NCBI GenBank assembly: GCA_046329575.1
Contig: JAXLUJ010000005.1
Span: 1 to 64,000 of the forward strand
Direction of reading: 5' to 3'
DNA: 64,000 nucleotides
DNA from: UBA1941 sp046329575
Lineage (GTDB): Bacteria; Bacteroidota; Bacteroidia; Chitinophagales; LD1
Shown here: positions 26,169 to 35,341 of the stretch, piece by piece
How the letters are laid out: each line of letters begins with the position of its first letter
How positions within the stretch are numbered: position 1 is the first letter of the stretch
Notes under the pieces: model-generated
Database searches by the model: none
Seen by the model: the letters and a program-made list of their open reading frames with translations, nothing else
Told to the model about the DNA's origin: nothing
Made by a program: the position numbers and the translations under genes

Positions 26169-27065
26169 ATGAATCAACTTTCACTTTCACATCTCCACAA
26201 GGTGTATGGCGATTATGCCGCCACCAACGATGTGAGTTTCGACATTCCCAAAGGTTCCATTTTTGGAATGCTGGGGCCCAATGGCGCGGGAAAAACCACG
26301 CTGATCAGGATGATCACGCAAATAACTTTTCCCGACAGCGGCACCATCTTATTCAATGGCGAAAAACTTCGCGAAGCGCACAACAATCGCGTGGGTTATA
26401 TGCCCGAAGAACGCGGTTTGTATAAGACGATGAAGGTGTATGAACACCTGCTGTATCTGGCGCGGTTAAAAGATTTGAGCGCTGCCGAAGCTTCGAAACG
26501 CGTGTTGTTTTGGATGGAAAAATTCGACATCGGCAATTGGCGTAACAAAAAAATTGAAGAGCTCAGCAAAGGCATGGCGCAAAAAATTCAGTTCATTTCT
26601 ACCGTAATACACGAACCCGAATTGCTGATTCTCGACGAACCCTTTTCCGGTCTCGACCCGATAAACGCCCAACTAATTGAAGATGAAATTTATGATTTGC
26701 GCAAGAAAGGCTGCACCATCATTTTTTCAACCCACCGTATGGAACAGGTAGAAGAAATTTGCGATAGCATTGTGCTGATCAACAAAGGCAAAAAAATTCT
26801 GGAAGGCGGTGTAGCCGAGTTGAAGCAGCGCTTCAAAGAGAATAAGTTTCGGGTGCAGTTTGAGGGCGCGCTTCCTGCTGATTTTACCGAAAAGTTTGCT
26901 CCGCTTTCGGTGCACGAAAATGAAGCTTTGGTGCAATCGAAACAAAGCAGCAACGAAGTGTTGCGGTATTTTGTAGATCGCCATATCCCGATTACCGGAT
27001 ATAACGAAGTGCTTCCCGGACTAAATGAAATTTTCATCACCGCCGTAAAACAATCGCATGAATAA
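26169..27065 (+). CDS. ABC transporter ATPase, NatA-like
   Basis: A 298-aa ABC ATPase: Walker A GPNGAGKTTLI near residue 37, signature LSKGMAQKIQF, Walker B LLILDEPFSGLDP and switch His in FSTHRMEQ. The C-terminal domain of about 80 residues is typical of NatA/CcmA-type exporters (DUF4162-like). It overlaps the permease gene by 8 bp, so the two form an exporter for Na+ or an unknown substrate. The start is 26 bp after the dehydrogenase stop. Confidence 0.9.
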   Translation: MNQLSLSHLHKVYGDYAATNDVSFDIPKGSIFGMLGPNGAGKTTLIRMITQITFPDSGTILFNGEKLREAHNNRVGYMPEERGLYKTMKVYEHLLYLARLKDLSAAEASKRVLFWMEKFDIGNWRNKKIEELSKGMAQKIQFISTVIHEPELLILDEPFSGLDPINAQLIEDEIYDLRKKGCTIIFSTHRMEQVEEICDSIVLINKGKKILEGGVAELKQRFKENKFRVQFEGALPADFTEKFAPLSVHENEALVQSKQSSNEVLRYFVDRHIPITGYNEVLPGLNEIFITAVKQSHE

Positions 27066-28374
27066 GATCTGGATCATCATACAACGCGAGTATATCACGC
27101 GCGTTAGAAAAAAATCGTTTTTGATCACCACGCTGCTGGCGCCGGTTGGTTTTATCGCATTGATGGTGTCAACAGTGGCGCTTTCTTCTTACAGCACCAG
27201 CGATAAACATGTGGCTATTGTAGATGAGTCGGGAATTTTCGATAAGGTAGTTTTTCCTGATGCGCCTGACGGCTCCATTATTTTTCATCGCGAAAAAGAG
27301 TTGAAGGCGCTGGAAGAAGATCTGAAAAAAGAAAAACCGCGTTACGATGCCATCATTGAAATTCCAAAGTTCTATGAACTTGAAAATCCCGGTAAGGTGA
27401 CCATCAATTACCTTTCTTCAAAAAGTGTGGGCGGCATGTCGCGCTCCTTTATCAACAAAACGTTTACCGATAAAATCAGAGAGTTGCGTACGGCAAGCCT
27501 GCATCTCAATCAGGCGCAGCTTGATGACCTGAACCAAGAGGTGAAGCTCGATTACCTTCGCGTGAACGAAAACAGCAAGAACAGCGCAGGATCTACTGCC
27601 GGCGCGGTGTTGGGGTATGTGTTGGGGTTTGCCATTTACATGACGCTCATCATTTACGGCACCATGATTATGAAAGGTGTGGTAGAAGAAAAATCGAGCC
27701 GCATCATGGAAGTGTTGGTTTCTAGCGTAAAGCCGATTCAGTTGATGATGGCCAAAATCATTGGCATTGGCGCGGTGGGGCTCACGCAATTTTTCCTGTG
27801 GGGCGTTTTGCTTTTTCTAACCAATATTTTTCTGTTGCCGTTAATTGGCATTAAAACCGCCCACGGCCCCATGCTTTCGCAACCTGAAATTCACAACAAC
27901 ATGGATGCAGATGAACTGCAGCAGTTGTTCTCAGGCTTGGCCGACATTCATTTCGGCCCGGTGCTCATCATCTTTTTCCTTTTCTTTCTAGGCGGGTTTC
28001 TGATTTACGGTTCGCTGTTTGCGGCTATTGGCGCCGCCGGTGGCGATGAAACCGATTCGCAGTCGCTCACCTTTCCTATCCTTTTGCCCATCATCATTTC
28101 CGTAATCATACTCATGAACATTCTGGGGCAGCCTGAAGGCAATCTGGCTTTTTGGGCTTCCATCATTCCGTTCAGTTCGCCCATCATTATGCCGGCGCTT
28201 ATGCCTTTTGGTCCGCCCTGGTGGCAAGTGGCGCTTTCAATTGCCATGCTGATTGGCGGGTTTATTTTTTGCGCCTGGATTGCTGCAAAAATCTACCGCA
28301 CCGGAATATTGATGTATGGAAAGAAAACCACTTTCCGCGAAATGGCGCGCTGGGTTTTTGCACGCCGCAGCTAG
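27058..28374 (+). CDS. ABC transporter permease, NatB-like
   Basis: A 438-aa ABC-2 type permease (ABC2_membrane_3). An N-terminal transmembrane helix follows REYITRVRKKSFLITTLL. A large extracytoplasmic domain spans about residues 45-185. About five more helices follow (VLGYVLGFAIYMTLIIYGT, VGLTQFFLWGVLLFLTNIF, GPVLIIFFLFFLGGFLIYG, LLPIIISVIILMNILG, VALSIAMLIGGFIFC). GVVEEKSSRIMEVLVSSVKP is the conserved coupling region. It pairs with the ATPase upstream. It overlaps the convergent histidine kinase stop by 4 bp. Confidence 0.9.
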   Translation: MNKIWIIIQREYITRVRKKSFLITTLLAPVGFIALMVSTVALSSYSTSDKHVAIVDESGIFDKVVFPDAPDGSIIFHREKELKALEEDLKKEKPRYDAIIEIPKFYELENPGKVTINYLSSKSVGGMSRSFINKTFTDKIRELRTASLHLNQAQLDDLNQEVKLDYLRVNENSKNSAGSTAGAVLGYVLGFAIYMTLIIYGTMIMKGVVEEKSSRIMEVLVSSVKPIQLMMAKIIGIGAVGLTQFFLWGVLLFLTNIFLLPLIGIKTAHGPMLSQPEIHNNMDADELQQLFSGLADIHFGPVLIIFFLFFLGGFLIYGSLFAAIGAAGGDETDSQSLTFPILLPIIISVIILMNILGQPEGNLAFWASIIPFSSPIIMPALMPFGPPWWQVALSIAMLIGGFIFCAWIAAKIYRTGILMYGKKTTFREMARWVFARRS

Positions 28375-29396
28375 CCTTTCTTCAATGAAAAGGTAAAAGT
28401 GGTGCCAATGCCTACGGTGCTTTGCACCGTAATGGTTTGTTTGTGTGCTTCAATAATATGCTTTACAATGGCCAGGCCAAGGCCGGTGCCGCCCTGCTCG
28501 CGCGAGCGGGCTTTGTCGATTCTGAAAAAACGTTCAAACAAACGGCCGATGTACTCCTGCGCAATGCCGGGTCCGTTATCACTTACTTCTACCAAAACGG
28601 TATCGTTGTGCTCGGCCAGCGCTACAGAAACGTATCCGCCTTCATTGTTATATTTTATGGCGTTTGAAACCAAATTATTGATCACCTGACCCACGCGCAT
28701 TTTATCGGCCTCCACATAAAACGGGCCTTCATAATTTTCGCGAAACCGAAGCTGAATACTCTTGGTGCCGGCCTGTAACTGAAACGTGTCAAGGATTTCA
28801 GCCAATTGCGCCCTCACATCATAGGTTTCTACATCCAGCTTCAATGCGCCGCTTTCATATTGCGATATGGAGAGCAGGTCACTTACAATATCGTTCAATC
28901 GCTCGGCATTTTGCGACGCTTTTAGAATATAGCTTTCAGAAATTTTGCGGTCGTCCAGCCCGCCGTCGATAAGCGTTTCCAAATAGCCCTGAATATTAAA
29001 GATGGGCGTTTTCAATTCGTGCGATACATTTCCCAAAAACTCTTTCCGATACTGTTCCAATTTTTTCAAGCGTTCAATCTCTTCGCCTTTCCTGAGCGAA
29101 AAGGCGGTGACCTTTTCTTTCATTTTATCAAGATCAACGGTAGTGTTCTTGTTTCCGTTTCGCTCGCTGAGTTCGCTGATCATTTCGCCTATCACTTTTA
29201 TTTTTTCGAACACCAGCGTTCGCAATAAAATGTAACAGGAAAGATACACCACAATAAAAACCGCCGTAGCCAGAATGGATGATTTCCATACTTCCAGTTT
29301 TACAAATCCGCCTTGATATGCGCAAAGGCAGGCCACCAAAAGGCTGCTGAGCATGGCGCAGAAAAAAGAGATGATATGTGCCGGCGAGATCTTCAT
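28371..29396 (-). CDS. PhoR-like sensor histidine kinase
   Basis: A 341-aa protein. Two transmembrane helices lie near residues 7-27 and 38-60 with only a few residues between them, so there is almost no periplasmic sensor. A linker helix (LDKMKEKVTAFSLRKGEEIE) follows. HisKA has phospho-His in NVSHELKTPIFN, and HATPase_c has N-box NNLVSNAIKYN, DNGPGI and GGTGLGLAIV. It resembles PhoR-type kinases without PAS. No response regulator lies beside it. Its ATG overlaps the stop of the acyl-CoA mutase by 1 bp (TAATG), an unexpected coupling. Confidence 0.9.
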   Translation of the reverse strand: MKISPAHIISFFCAMLSSLLVACLCAYQGGFVKLEVWKSSILATAVFIVVYLSCYILLRTLVFEKIKVIGEMISELSERNGNKNTTVDLDKMKEKVTAFSLRKGEEIERLKKLEQYRKEFLGNVSHELKTPIFNIQGYLETLIDGGLDDRKISESYILKASQNAERLNDIVSDLLSISQYESGALKLDVETYDVRAQLAEILDTFQLQAGTKSIQLRFRENYEGPFYVEADKMRVGQVINNLVSNAIKYNNEGGYVSVALAEHNDTVLVEVSDNGPGIAQEYIGRLFERFFRIDKARSREQGGTGLGLAIVKHIIEAHKQTITVQSTVGIGTTFTFSLKKG

Positions 29397-30943
29397 TACG
29401 ATTGATATTCGCCATAAACGCTACGAAGCACATCGGCGATTTCGCCAAGCGTACAGCGCTGCTCTACGGCCGTGATCACATAAGGCATGATGTTGCGATC
29501 TTCCACCACAGCGCTTTTAAGTTCGCCAAGCGCTTTGCTACACAGTTCGGCATTTCGCGATGCGCGCAGTTTTGCCAGTTTTTCGCTTTGCACTTTGCGT
29601 ATCGAATCATCAATGCGTAACATATCTACCGAAGCGGTTTCCTTCTCTGTAAACTTATTTACACCAACAATAATTTTTTCGCTTCGCTCCACTTGATTTT
29701 GATACTCGTAGGAAGCTCTTGCAATTTCTTCCTGCATATATTGCTGTTCAATGGCAGCCACGCTTCCACCCAACGCATCAATATGCTGAATATATTGCCA
29801 CGCCTTCGCTTCCAGTTCATCAGTGAGCTGTTCTACAAAATAGGAACCGGCCAACGGATCTACGGTTTCCGTAACACCGCTTTCATATCCAATAATCTGC
29901 TGGGTGCGCAGCGCCAACTTGGCGGCCTGTTCGGTTGGCAGCGATAGCGCTTCATCATAACCGTTGGTATGTAACGATTGCGTTCCGCCCAAAACTGCGG
30001 CCATAGCCTGCAGGGTAACGCGCGCTACATTGTTAAGGGGTTGCTGTGCAGTAAGGGTGCTACCGCCGGTTTGGGTATGAAAGCGCAACATTTGCGCACG
30101 GGCATCGGTAGCGCCCAGTTGCTGAGTGATTTTCGCCCACATCCTTCTGCCGGCGCGGAACTTGGCTATTTCTTCAAAAAAATTGTTGTGCGCATTGAAG
30201 AAAAAAGAAAGGCGCTGGCCGAATTGATTTATATCCAAGCCCTTGCTGATAGCCGCTTCGCAATAGGCTTTGCCATTAGCCAAAGTAAACGCCAGCTCTT
30301 GCGCAGCTGTAGATCCGGCTTCGCGAATGTGATAGCCTGAAATAGAAATAGTGTTCCACTTCGGCACTTCCGTATTGCAGAATTTGAAGATGTCGGTAAT
30401 AATCCGCATACTCGGCTTGGGCGGATAGATATAGGTGCCGCGTGCCGCATATTCTTTCAGAATGTCGTTTTGAATAGTTCCCGAAATCTTTTTCAGATCG
30501 GCGCCTTGTTGCTTGGCAATGGCGATGTACAGCGAAAGCAAAATGTATGCAGTGGCGTTAATGGTCATGGAAGTAGAAATTGTTTCCAGGGCAATGCCGT
30601 CGAACAACACTTTCATGTCTTCTATGGAATCAATAGCCACACCAACTTTTCCCACTTCTCCTTCTGCTAGTGAATGATCGCTATCGTATCCTATTTGTGT
30701 GGGAAGATCGAATGCTACACTAAGGCCCATCACGCCCTGCGAGAGCAAATATTTGTAGCGCTTGTTGCTTTCTTCAGCAGTGCTGAAACCCGCGTACTGC
30801 CGCATGGTCCACAGTTTACTGCGATACATTTCAGGATGCACACCGCGCGTGAACGGAAACTCGCCGGGCTGCTCATATTCGCGCATCTTATTTTCATAAA
30901 TGCGCTGGATTTCAATTCCTGAATCGGTGGTAAATTTTGCCAT
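29396..30943 (-). CDS. Methylmalonyl-CoA-mutase-type acyl-CoA mutase, large subunit
   Basis: A 515-aa catalytic subunit without the C-terminal B12-binding domain, so it needs a separate small subunit. It shows WTMRQYAGFSTAEESN, VAFDLPTQIGYDSDH and IQNDILKEYAARGTYIYPP. The Tyr in RQYAGF and the Arg in AARGTY occupy positions held by Tyr and Arg in methylmalonyl-CoA mutase rather than Phe and Gln in isobutyryl-CoA mutase. Methylmalonyl-CoA/succinyl-CoA interconversion is therefore more likely. The ATG at 30943 is chosen because a start at 31072 would add 43 unconserved residues and overlap the divergent gene. It is coupled to the histidine kinase downstream. Confidence 0.85.
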   Translation of the reverse strand: MAKFTTDSGIEIQRIYENKMREYEQPGEFPFTRGVHPEMYRSKLWTMRQYAGFSTAEESNKRYKYLLSQGVMGLSVAFDLPTQIGYDSDHSLAEGEVGKVGVAIDSIEDMKVLFDGIALETISTSMTINATAYILLSLYIAIAKQQGADLKKISGTIQNDILKEYAARGTYIYPPKPSMRIITDIFKFCNTEVPKWNTISISGYHIREAGSTAAQELAFTLANGKAYCEAAISKGLDINQFGQRLSFFFNAHNNFFEEIAKFRAGRRMWAKITQQLGATDARAQMLRFHTQTGGSTLTAQQPLNNVARVTLQAMAAVLGGTQSLHTNGYDEALSLPTEQAAKLALRTQQIIGYESGVTETVDPLAGSYFVEQLTDELEAKAWQYIQHIDALGGSVAAIEQQYMQEEIARASYEYQNQVERSEKIIVGVNKFTEKETASVDMLRIDDSIRKVQSEKLAKLRASRNAELCSKALGELKSAVVEDRNIMPYVITAVEQRCTLGEIADVLRSVYGEYQS

Positions 30944-30997
30944 ACAACAAAGGAAGAAAATTTGATCAAGGCCGGGCCTTTCGCGCTCTATAATTTC

Positions 30998-31005
30998 TAC
31001 TTTTG
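30998..31005 (+). promoter_or_regulatory. -7 element candidate upstream of MBL hydrolase
   Basis: TACTTTTG matches TAnnTTTG and ends 14 bp before the ATG at 31020, so the leader would be very short. No TTG at -33 is evident. Confidence 0.35.
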
Positions 31006-31019
31006 AAGAAATCTTTTCC

Positions 31020-31814
31020 ATGGCCGTTTCTATAACGCATATCGATACCGCCTGCGCCCTCATCAACATCAACGGCTATCACATCCTTACTGATCCAACC
31101 CTCGATCCCGCCGGTGGCTGGTATCACCATGGCTTCGGTTCGCTTTCAAAAAAAACACAAGGCCCGGCCATCGTGGCCGAAAAATTACCGCCCATTGATT
31201 TGGTGCTGCTCAGCCACCATCAGCACAAAGATAATTTCGATGGAAAAGGAAAAGCACTCACCTCCAAAGTGCCCCTGGTGCTCTCTACGCCTCAGGCGGC
31301 CCGGGAACTTCTAAATGCAAAAGGATTAAACAATTGGGAAACTATTTCAATTCCTACGCCATTGGTACCCAACCTCCGCATCACGGCCACGCCTTGTCAG
31401 CACCATCCGTGGTGGCTGCCTGAATTTTTCTCGGGAAATGTGATTGGTTTTATGATTGAGTTTGACTCACAGCAATCTGCTGATCGCGGCGGCATCTATA
31501 TTTCGGGCGATACGGTTTATTTTTCCGGCATTGATGAAATCGCCAAACGATTCAAGATTGATGTTGGCATTTTCCATGTGGGTTCGGCGCAATTCCGCTA
31601 CCTGTCGGGCTTTGGTCAATACACCATGAACAGCACTCATCTGCTTAAAGCGGCACGGGTATTGAAACCCAACACCATTGTTCCGATTCACACAAAAGGA
31701 TGGTCGCATTTCAAAGAAACCGAAACCACTCTCAAAGATACACTGCAACAGTATCCTGAAGTTTTTTCGAAAACTGTTTTTTTGAAATCGGGAATAGAAG
31801 AGCAACTGCGTTGA
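31020..31814 (+). CDS. MBL-fold metallohydrolase, UlaG-like
   Basis: A 264-aa metallo-beta-lactamase fold protein. The metal motif reads SHHQHKDNFD, so the HxHxDH signature has Asn in place of the last His, as in a known UlaG-like subgroup. Later metal ligands include TPCQHHPWW, YISGDTVYF and PIHTKGW. The substrate is unknown. It ends one base before the convergent kynU stop. It is divergent from the mutase, with a 76-bp shared promoter space. Confidence 0.82.
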   Translation: MAVSITHIDTACALININGYHILTDPTLDPAGGWYHHGFGSLSKKTQGPAIVAEKLPPIDLVLLSHHQHKDNFDGKGKALTSKVPLVLSTPQAARELLNAKGLNNWETISIPTPLVPNLRITATPCQHHPWWLPEFFSGNVIGFMIEFDSQQSADRGGIYISGDTVYFSGIDEIAKRFKIDVGIFHVGSAQFRYLSGFGQYTMNSTHLLKAARVLKPNTIVPIHTKGWSHFKETETTLKDTLQQYPEVFSKTVFLKSGIEEQLR

Positions 31815-33071
31815 TCAGCTCATCAGAATTTGTGCAAACCGGAACACCTCTTCAAAAGAATTATACAGCGGCGCCGGTGCTACGCGAATCACATCAGGCT
31901 CCCGCCAATCAGCAATCACTCCGGCTTGGGTTAATTTTTTAAACAACGCCTTTCCCGTTTTTCCGGTTTGAATAGAAAGCTGCGCGCCGCGCGCTTCAGG
32001 AGTAATGATCTTGAAATCGGCCTTTCCCTTTTTCTCCATTTCTTCAGCAATAATCCACGCTAGATATCCGGTAAGCAATTCGCTTTTCTTTCGAATGGCG
32101 GCCATCCCGGCTTTGTCGAAAATTTCTAACGAAGCTTTGTGCGCGGCCATGTTCATTACCGGCGCATTCGAAAGCTGCCAACCCGCCGCACCTTCCTGTG
32201 GCACAAAATGCTTTGGCATTTGAAAGCGGGTTTTTTCTGAATTTCCCCACCATCCGGCCAGCCTTGGCAAGGTGGCATTTTTTGAATGGTAATCGTGCAC
32301 AAATACACCACTCACACCACCGGGACCACTGTTCAGATATTTGTAACTGCACCAAACCGCAAAGTCAATTTTCCAGTCGTGAAGTTTTAATGGCACATTA
32401 CCAATGGCGTGCGCCAGGTCAACACCAAAAATCAATTCGTGCTTACAACAGGCTTCTGCAATTTTTTTAAGATCGAAAAACTGACCGGTGTAGTAGTTCA
32501 CGGCACTGAACAACACCAAAGCCAATTCGTCTTTCAGCGATTCTATTTTTTGAAGAATGTCATCGGTGCGCAATGTTACTTCGCCCTTCCTCGGCATAAC
32601 TTCAATCAAATGTTTTTTCGGATCGATGCCATGCAATCGCATCTGTTGTTCCACAGCATAATAATCGCTGGGAAATTCATTGGCCTGCATCAGCACTTTC
32701 ACCCGCTTTCCTTTAGGCCGGTAAAAACTGATCAACATTAAATTGAGGTTCACCGAAAGCTGATTCATGGCCACCACTTCTTTTTCTTTGGCGCCAACTA
32801 ATTTCGCCAGCGATTTCGAAAAGAAATGATGATAGTACAGCCACGGTTGTTTGGCGTGAATATGTCCTTCCACGCCTAAATTTTTCCAATCGTATAATTC
32901 CTGATGAATAAATTCTGCCGCCGTTTTTGGTTGTAGTCCCAGCGAGTTGCCGCACAAATAGATGGCTTCGCTGCCATTAACTTTTGGAATGAAAAACTGT
33001 TTCCGGAATTCCCGCAACGGGTCTGTCTTATCCATTTGACGGGCAAAGGCGAGAGTATTTTGAAATTTCAT
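31815..33071 (-). CDS. kynU: Kynureninase
   Basis: A 418-aa PLP enzyme that cleaves kynurenine or 3-hydroxykynurenine to anthranilate or 3-hydroxyanthranilate plus alanine. It shows YLCGNSLGLQPK near the N-terminus, VDLAHAIGNVPL (Asp that contacts PLP) and the PLP lysine in WCSYKYLNSGPGG. The length is normal. It follows the ACMSD gene by 29 bp on the same strand, so the two are one operon. KMO (56724) supplies its substrate. Confidence 0.93.
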   Translation of the reverse strand: MKFQNTLAFARQMDKTDPLREFRKQFFIPKVNGSEAIYLCGNSLGLQPKTAAEFIHQELYDWKNLGVEGHIHAKQPWLYYHHFFSKSLAKLVGAKEKEVVAMNQLSVNLNLMLISFYRPKGKRVKVLMQANEFPSDYYAVEQQMRLHGIDPKKHLIEVMPRKGEVTLRTDDILQKIESLKDELALVLFSAVNYYTGQFFDLKKIAEACCKHELIFGVDLAHAIGNVPLKLHDWKIDFAVWCSYKYLNSGPGGVSGVFVHDYHSKNATLPRLAGWWGNSEKTRFQMPKHFVPQEGAAGWQLSNAPVMNMAAHKASLEIFDKAGMAAIRKKSELLTGYLAWIIAEEMEKKGKADFKIITPEARGAQLSIQTGKTGKALFKKLTQAGVIADWREPDVIRVAPAPLYNSFEEVFRFAQILMS

Positions 33072-33100
33072 GGCTGATGCCTTTTGCTTTTTCTTTTGGT

Positions 33101-34138
33101 TTAATGTGTATGCCGATGTTGAACCTGTCCCTTTTCCAATTGTTTGCGCGCCGAATCCCCCAACCAGTTCAACGCATTTTCCGAGAATAATTTTTTAGTA
33201 ATCGCTTTGGGTAAGTTGAGCAATTCAATTTCGGCCCCGGGAACCGCTTCACCCAAAGGGAATGGATAATCACTTCCAATACAAATTTTATCGTCGCCAA
33301 TTAATCCCATCACATATTGCAAAAAATGCGGATCGTGCATCAACGAATCCACCCAAAAATGACCGAGATAATCGCGTGGATTCACATTGTTGTCAATGGC
33401 GGTAAGATCGGGCCGTACTTTAAAGCCCTGCTCTATTCTTCCCACAGTTGCCGGAAAAGATCCTCCGCCATGCGCAAAGGCAAAACGCAGTTTTGGAAAT
33501 TTTTCAAATACGCCGCCAAACAACAGCGAGCAAATCGCCCGCGTGGTTTCTGCAGGCATGCCCACCAGCCACGGCAGCCAATACTTGCTCATATTCTTGG
33601 AGCCCATCATATTCCAGGGATGCACAAAAACCGCCATGTCTAATTCCTGCATGGCTTCATACAACGGAAAAAATTGGGGTTCGTTCAAATTAATATCGTT
33701 AACGTTTGAACCAATTTCAATTCCCGCAAAACCCAATTGCTTACAGCGTTCCAGCTCTTTGATGCTATAATCGGTATCCTGAAGCGGCAGGGTTCCCAAT
33801 CCAATAAACTTTTTCGGATAGCGCTCGGTAACTTCTGCTATATGATCGTTGAAAAAACGAGACGTGTCAAACGCATCTTTCGGCTTTGCCCAATAATGAA
33901 ACAACACCGGAATAGTAGAAAGCACTTGTACATCTACATGGGCATGATCACATTCGTGTATGCGCACTTCAGGGTCCCAGCAATTCGATTGAATTTCTCT
34001 GAAAAATTCATCGTCTTTCATCATGCGCGCACAGCACGGCTGGTGATGGTCGAGATGAATGAACCCACCGTAGCCGAATTTCTCGGCCCACTTTGGCAAA
34101 TGCTCGGGTATAATATGCGTGTGAATATCGATCTTCAT
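33101..34138 (-). CDS. ACMS decarboxylase (amidohydrolase family)
   Basis: A 345-aa metal-dependent TIM-barrel enzyme of the amidohydrolase-2 family. It shows the N-terminal IDIHTHIIPEHLP (HxH zinc ligands), VFVHPWNMMG, RFAFAHGGGSFP and CIGSDYPFPLGE (Asp). This matches 2-amino-3-carboxymuconate-6-semialdehyde decarboxylase, which makes 2-aminomuconic semialdehyde for the dehydrogenase at 24685. It is co-transcribed with kynU. Other amidohydrolases share the fold, but the pathway neighbours make this call firm. Confidence 0.88.
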   Translation of the reverse strand: MKIDIHTHIIPEHLPKWAEKFGYGGFIHLDHHQPCCARMMKDDEFFREIQSNCWDPEVRIHECDHAHVDVQVLSTIPVLFHYWAKPKDAFDTSRFFNDHIAEVTERYPKKFIGLGTLPLQDTDYSIKELERCKQLGFAGIEIGSNVNDINLNEPQFFPLYEAMQELDMAVFVHPWNMMGSKNMSKYWLPWLVGMPAETTRAICSLLFGGVFEKFPKLRFAFAHGGGSFPATVGRIEQGFKVRPDLTAIDNNVNPRDYLGHFWVDSLMHDPHFLQYVMGLIGDDKICIGSDYPFPLGEAVPGAEIELLNLPKAITKKLFSENALNWLGDSARKQLEKGQVQHRHTH

Positions 34139-34230
34139 CTACGTTTGGCAAGAAAAACAAAAGTTTGCAAATCGTATTTAGTTTTTAATACTTCATCTTC
34201 GCAATAGCTTCGCTATCTTATTCTTTCATC

Positions 34231-34683
34231 ATGAAAATTGGCGCAAAAGCACCGGCTTTCTCCGGCACCGATCAAGACAACAACCTTATAAAACTCAGCG
34301 ATTTTTTGGGTAAGAAAGTAATTCTCTATTTCTACCCAAAAGACGACACACCGGCCTGTACGGCTCAAGCCTGCAATCTGCGAGATAATTATAAAAGCCT
34401 TTTGAAAAAGGGTTTCGTAGTAATCGGTATCAGCAGCGATCCGGTAAAAAAACACCAAAAATTCCGCGAAAAATTCGATCTGCCTTTTCCACTCATCGCC
34501 GATACCGATCAGAAAATTCATCAGAAATATGGAACCTGGGGCGAAAAATCAATGTATGGCCGTACTTATATGGGCACCTACCGCACCACTTTCGTTATTG
34601 ATGAAAAAGGAAAGCTTCTTTCAATTATCGATAAGGTGATTACCAAAGATCACACTGCACAAATTCTGGCGCTTATGGAGTAA
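34231..34683 (+). CDS. bcp: Thioredoxin-dependent peroxiredoxin Bcp
   Basis: A 150-aa AhpC/TSA-fold protein. The peroxidatic Cys is in TPACTAQACNLRD with a second Cys five residues later, as in BCP/PrxQ. KMYGRTYMGTYRTTFVIDE-type C-terminal strands are present. It reduces hydroperoxides in the cytoplasm using thioredoxin. It overlaps the convergent phosphatidylserine decarboxylase-like gene by 11 bp. Confidence 0.92.
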   Translation: MKIGAKAPAFSGTDQDNNLIKLSDFLGKKVILYFYPKDDTPACTAQACNLRDNYKSLLKKGFVVIGISSDPVKKHQKFREKFDLPFPLIADTDQKIHQKYGTWGEKSMYGRTYMGTYRTTFVIDEKGKLLSIIDKVITKDHTAQILALME

Positions 34684-35326
34684 CCTGCGGAATAGTAGCC
34701 AATACCGTTTCACCGTCAATTACCGTTTCACCTTTATGCACATTCACATCCACACCATGTGGAAGAAGAATAGTTACCTGCGATCCTAACTTAATCAACC
34801 CAATCACTTCACCCTGTTTTACTTGTTGTTTTTCCTTAACGTAGTCTTCAATTCGCCGGGCCACAAATCCTGCTATTTGTATCACTTTGAAACGCAAACC
34901 GTTATTGGTTGTAAACAGAATTTCGTTGTGCTCATTTTCATGCCTGATACCGTATTCGTTACTCATGTTGATAGCATTGTTGAAATCGCCGGCCTCGTGC
35001 CGATGCGCCAAAACCGTTGCTGCCAGCGGGGCACGCTGATAATGAACATGCATGGGCGTCATTTGTATCGAAATCATGGTCCCCGCAGTATCCACATCTT
35101 TTGTCCACAAGTTGATAAACCCATCTTCCTTTTTTAGCACGGTGAGCATGGCTGCATTCCATTTGGTGATGGATACTACCTGGCCATTAGCCGGACTAAC
35201 AAACAAATGCTCATTTCCGGGAATGTTCCGTTTGGGCTGGCGCAGAAACCATATATTATAAAATCCGGCAGCCGCTACCACAATTATCAGCAACAAAGCT
35301 GCCGTGTATTTCAAAATTTTCTTCAT
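34673..35326 (-). CDS. psd: Phosphatidylserine decarboxylase-like protein
   Basis: A 217-aa protein with one N-terminal transmembrane helix (KYTAALLLIIVVAAAGFYN). Psd family motifs are FVSPANGQVV, MTPMHVHYQRAP and RHENEHNEI, with the self-cleavage site LGSQVTILLP near the C-terminus; Ser would form the pyruvoyl group. The length matches the short archaeal/Bacteroidota-type Psd. It makes phosphatidylethanolamine from phosphatidylserine at the inner membrane. The L,D-transpeptidase stops 16 bp upstream on the same strand. Confidence 0.85.
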   Translation of the reverse strand: MKKILKYTAALLLIIVVAAAGFYNIWFLRQPKRNIPGNEHLFVSPANGQVVSITKWNAAMLTVLKKEDGFINLWTKDVDTAGTMISIQMTPMHVHYQRAPLAATVLAHRHEAGDFNNAINMSNEYGIRHENEHNEILFTTNNGLRFKVIQIAGFVARRIEDYVKEKQQVKQGEVIGLIKLGSQVTILLPHGVDVNVHKGETVIDGETVLATIPQVTP

Positions 35327-35341
35327 GGTTTTACTTTCATT

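Noticed and set aside
34673..34683. Overlap of bcp and the phosphatidylserine decarboxylase-like gene as a possible fusion or error
   Set aside because: It is an 11-bp tail-to-tail overlap of two complete genes of normal length, which is ordinary in this genome.
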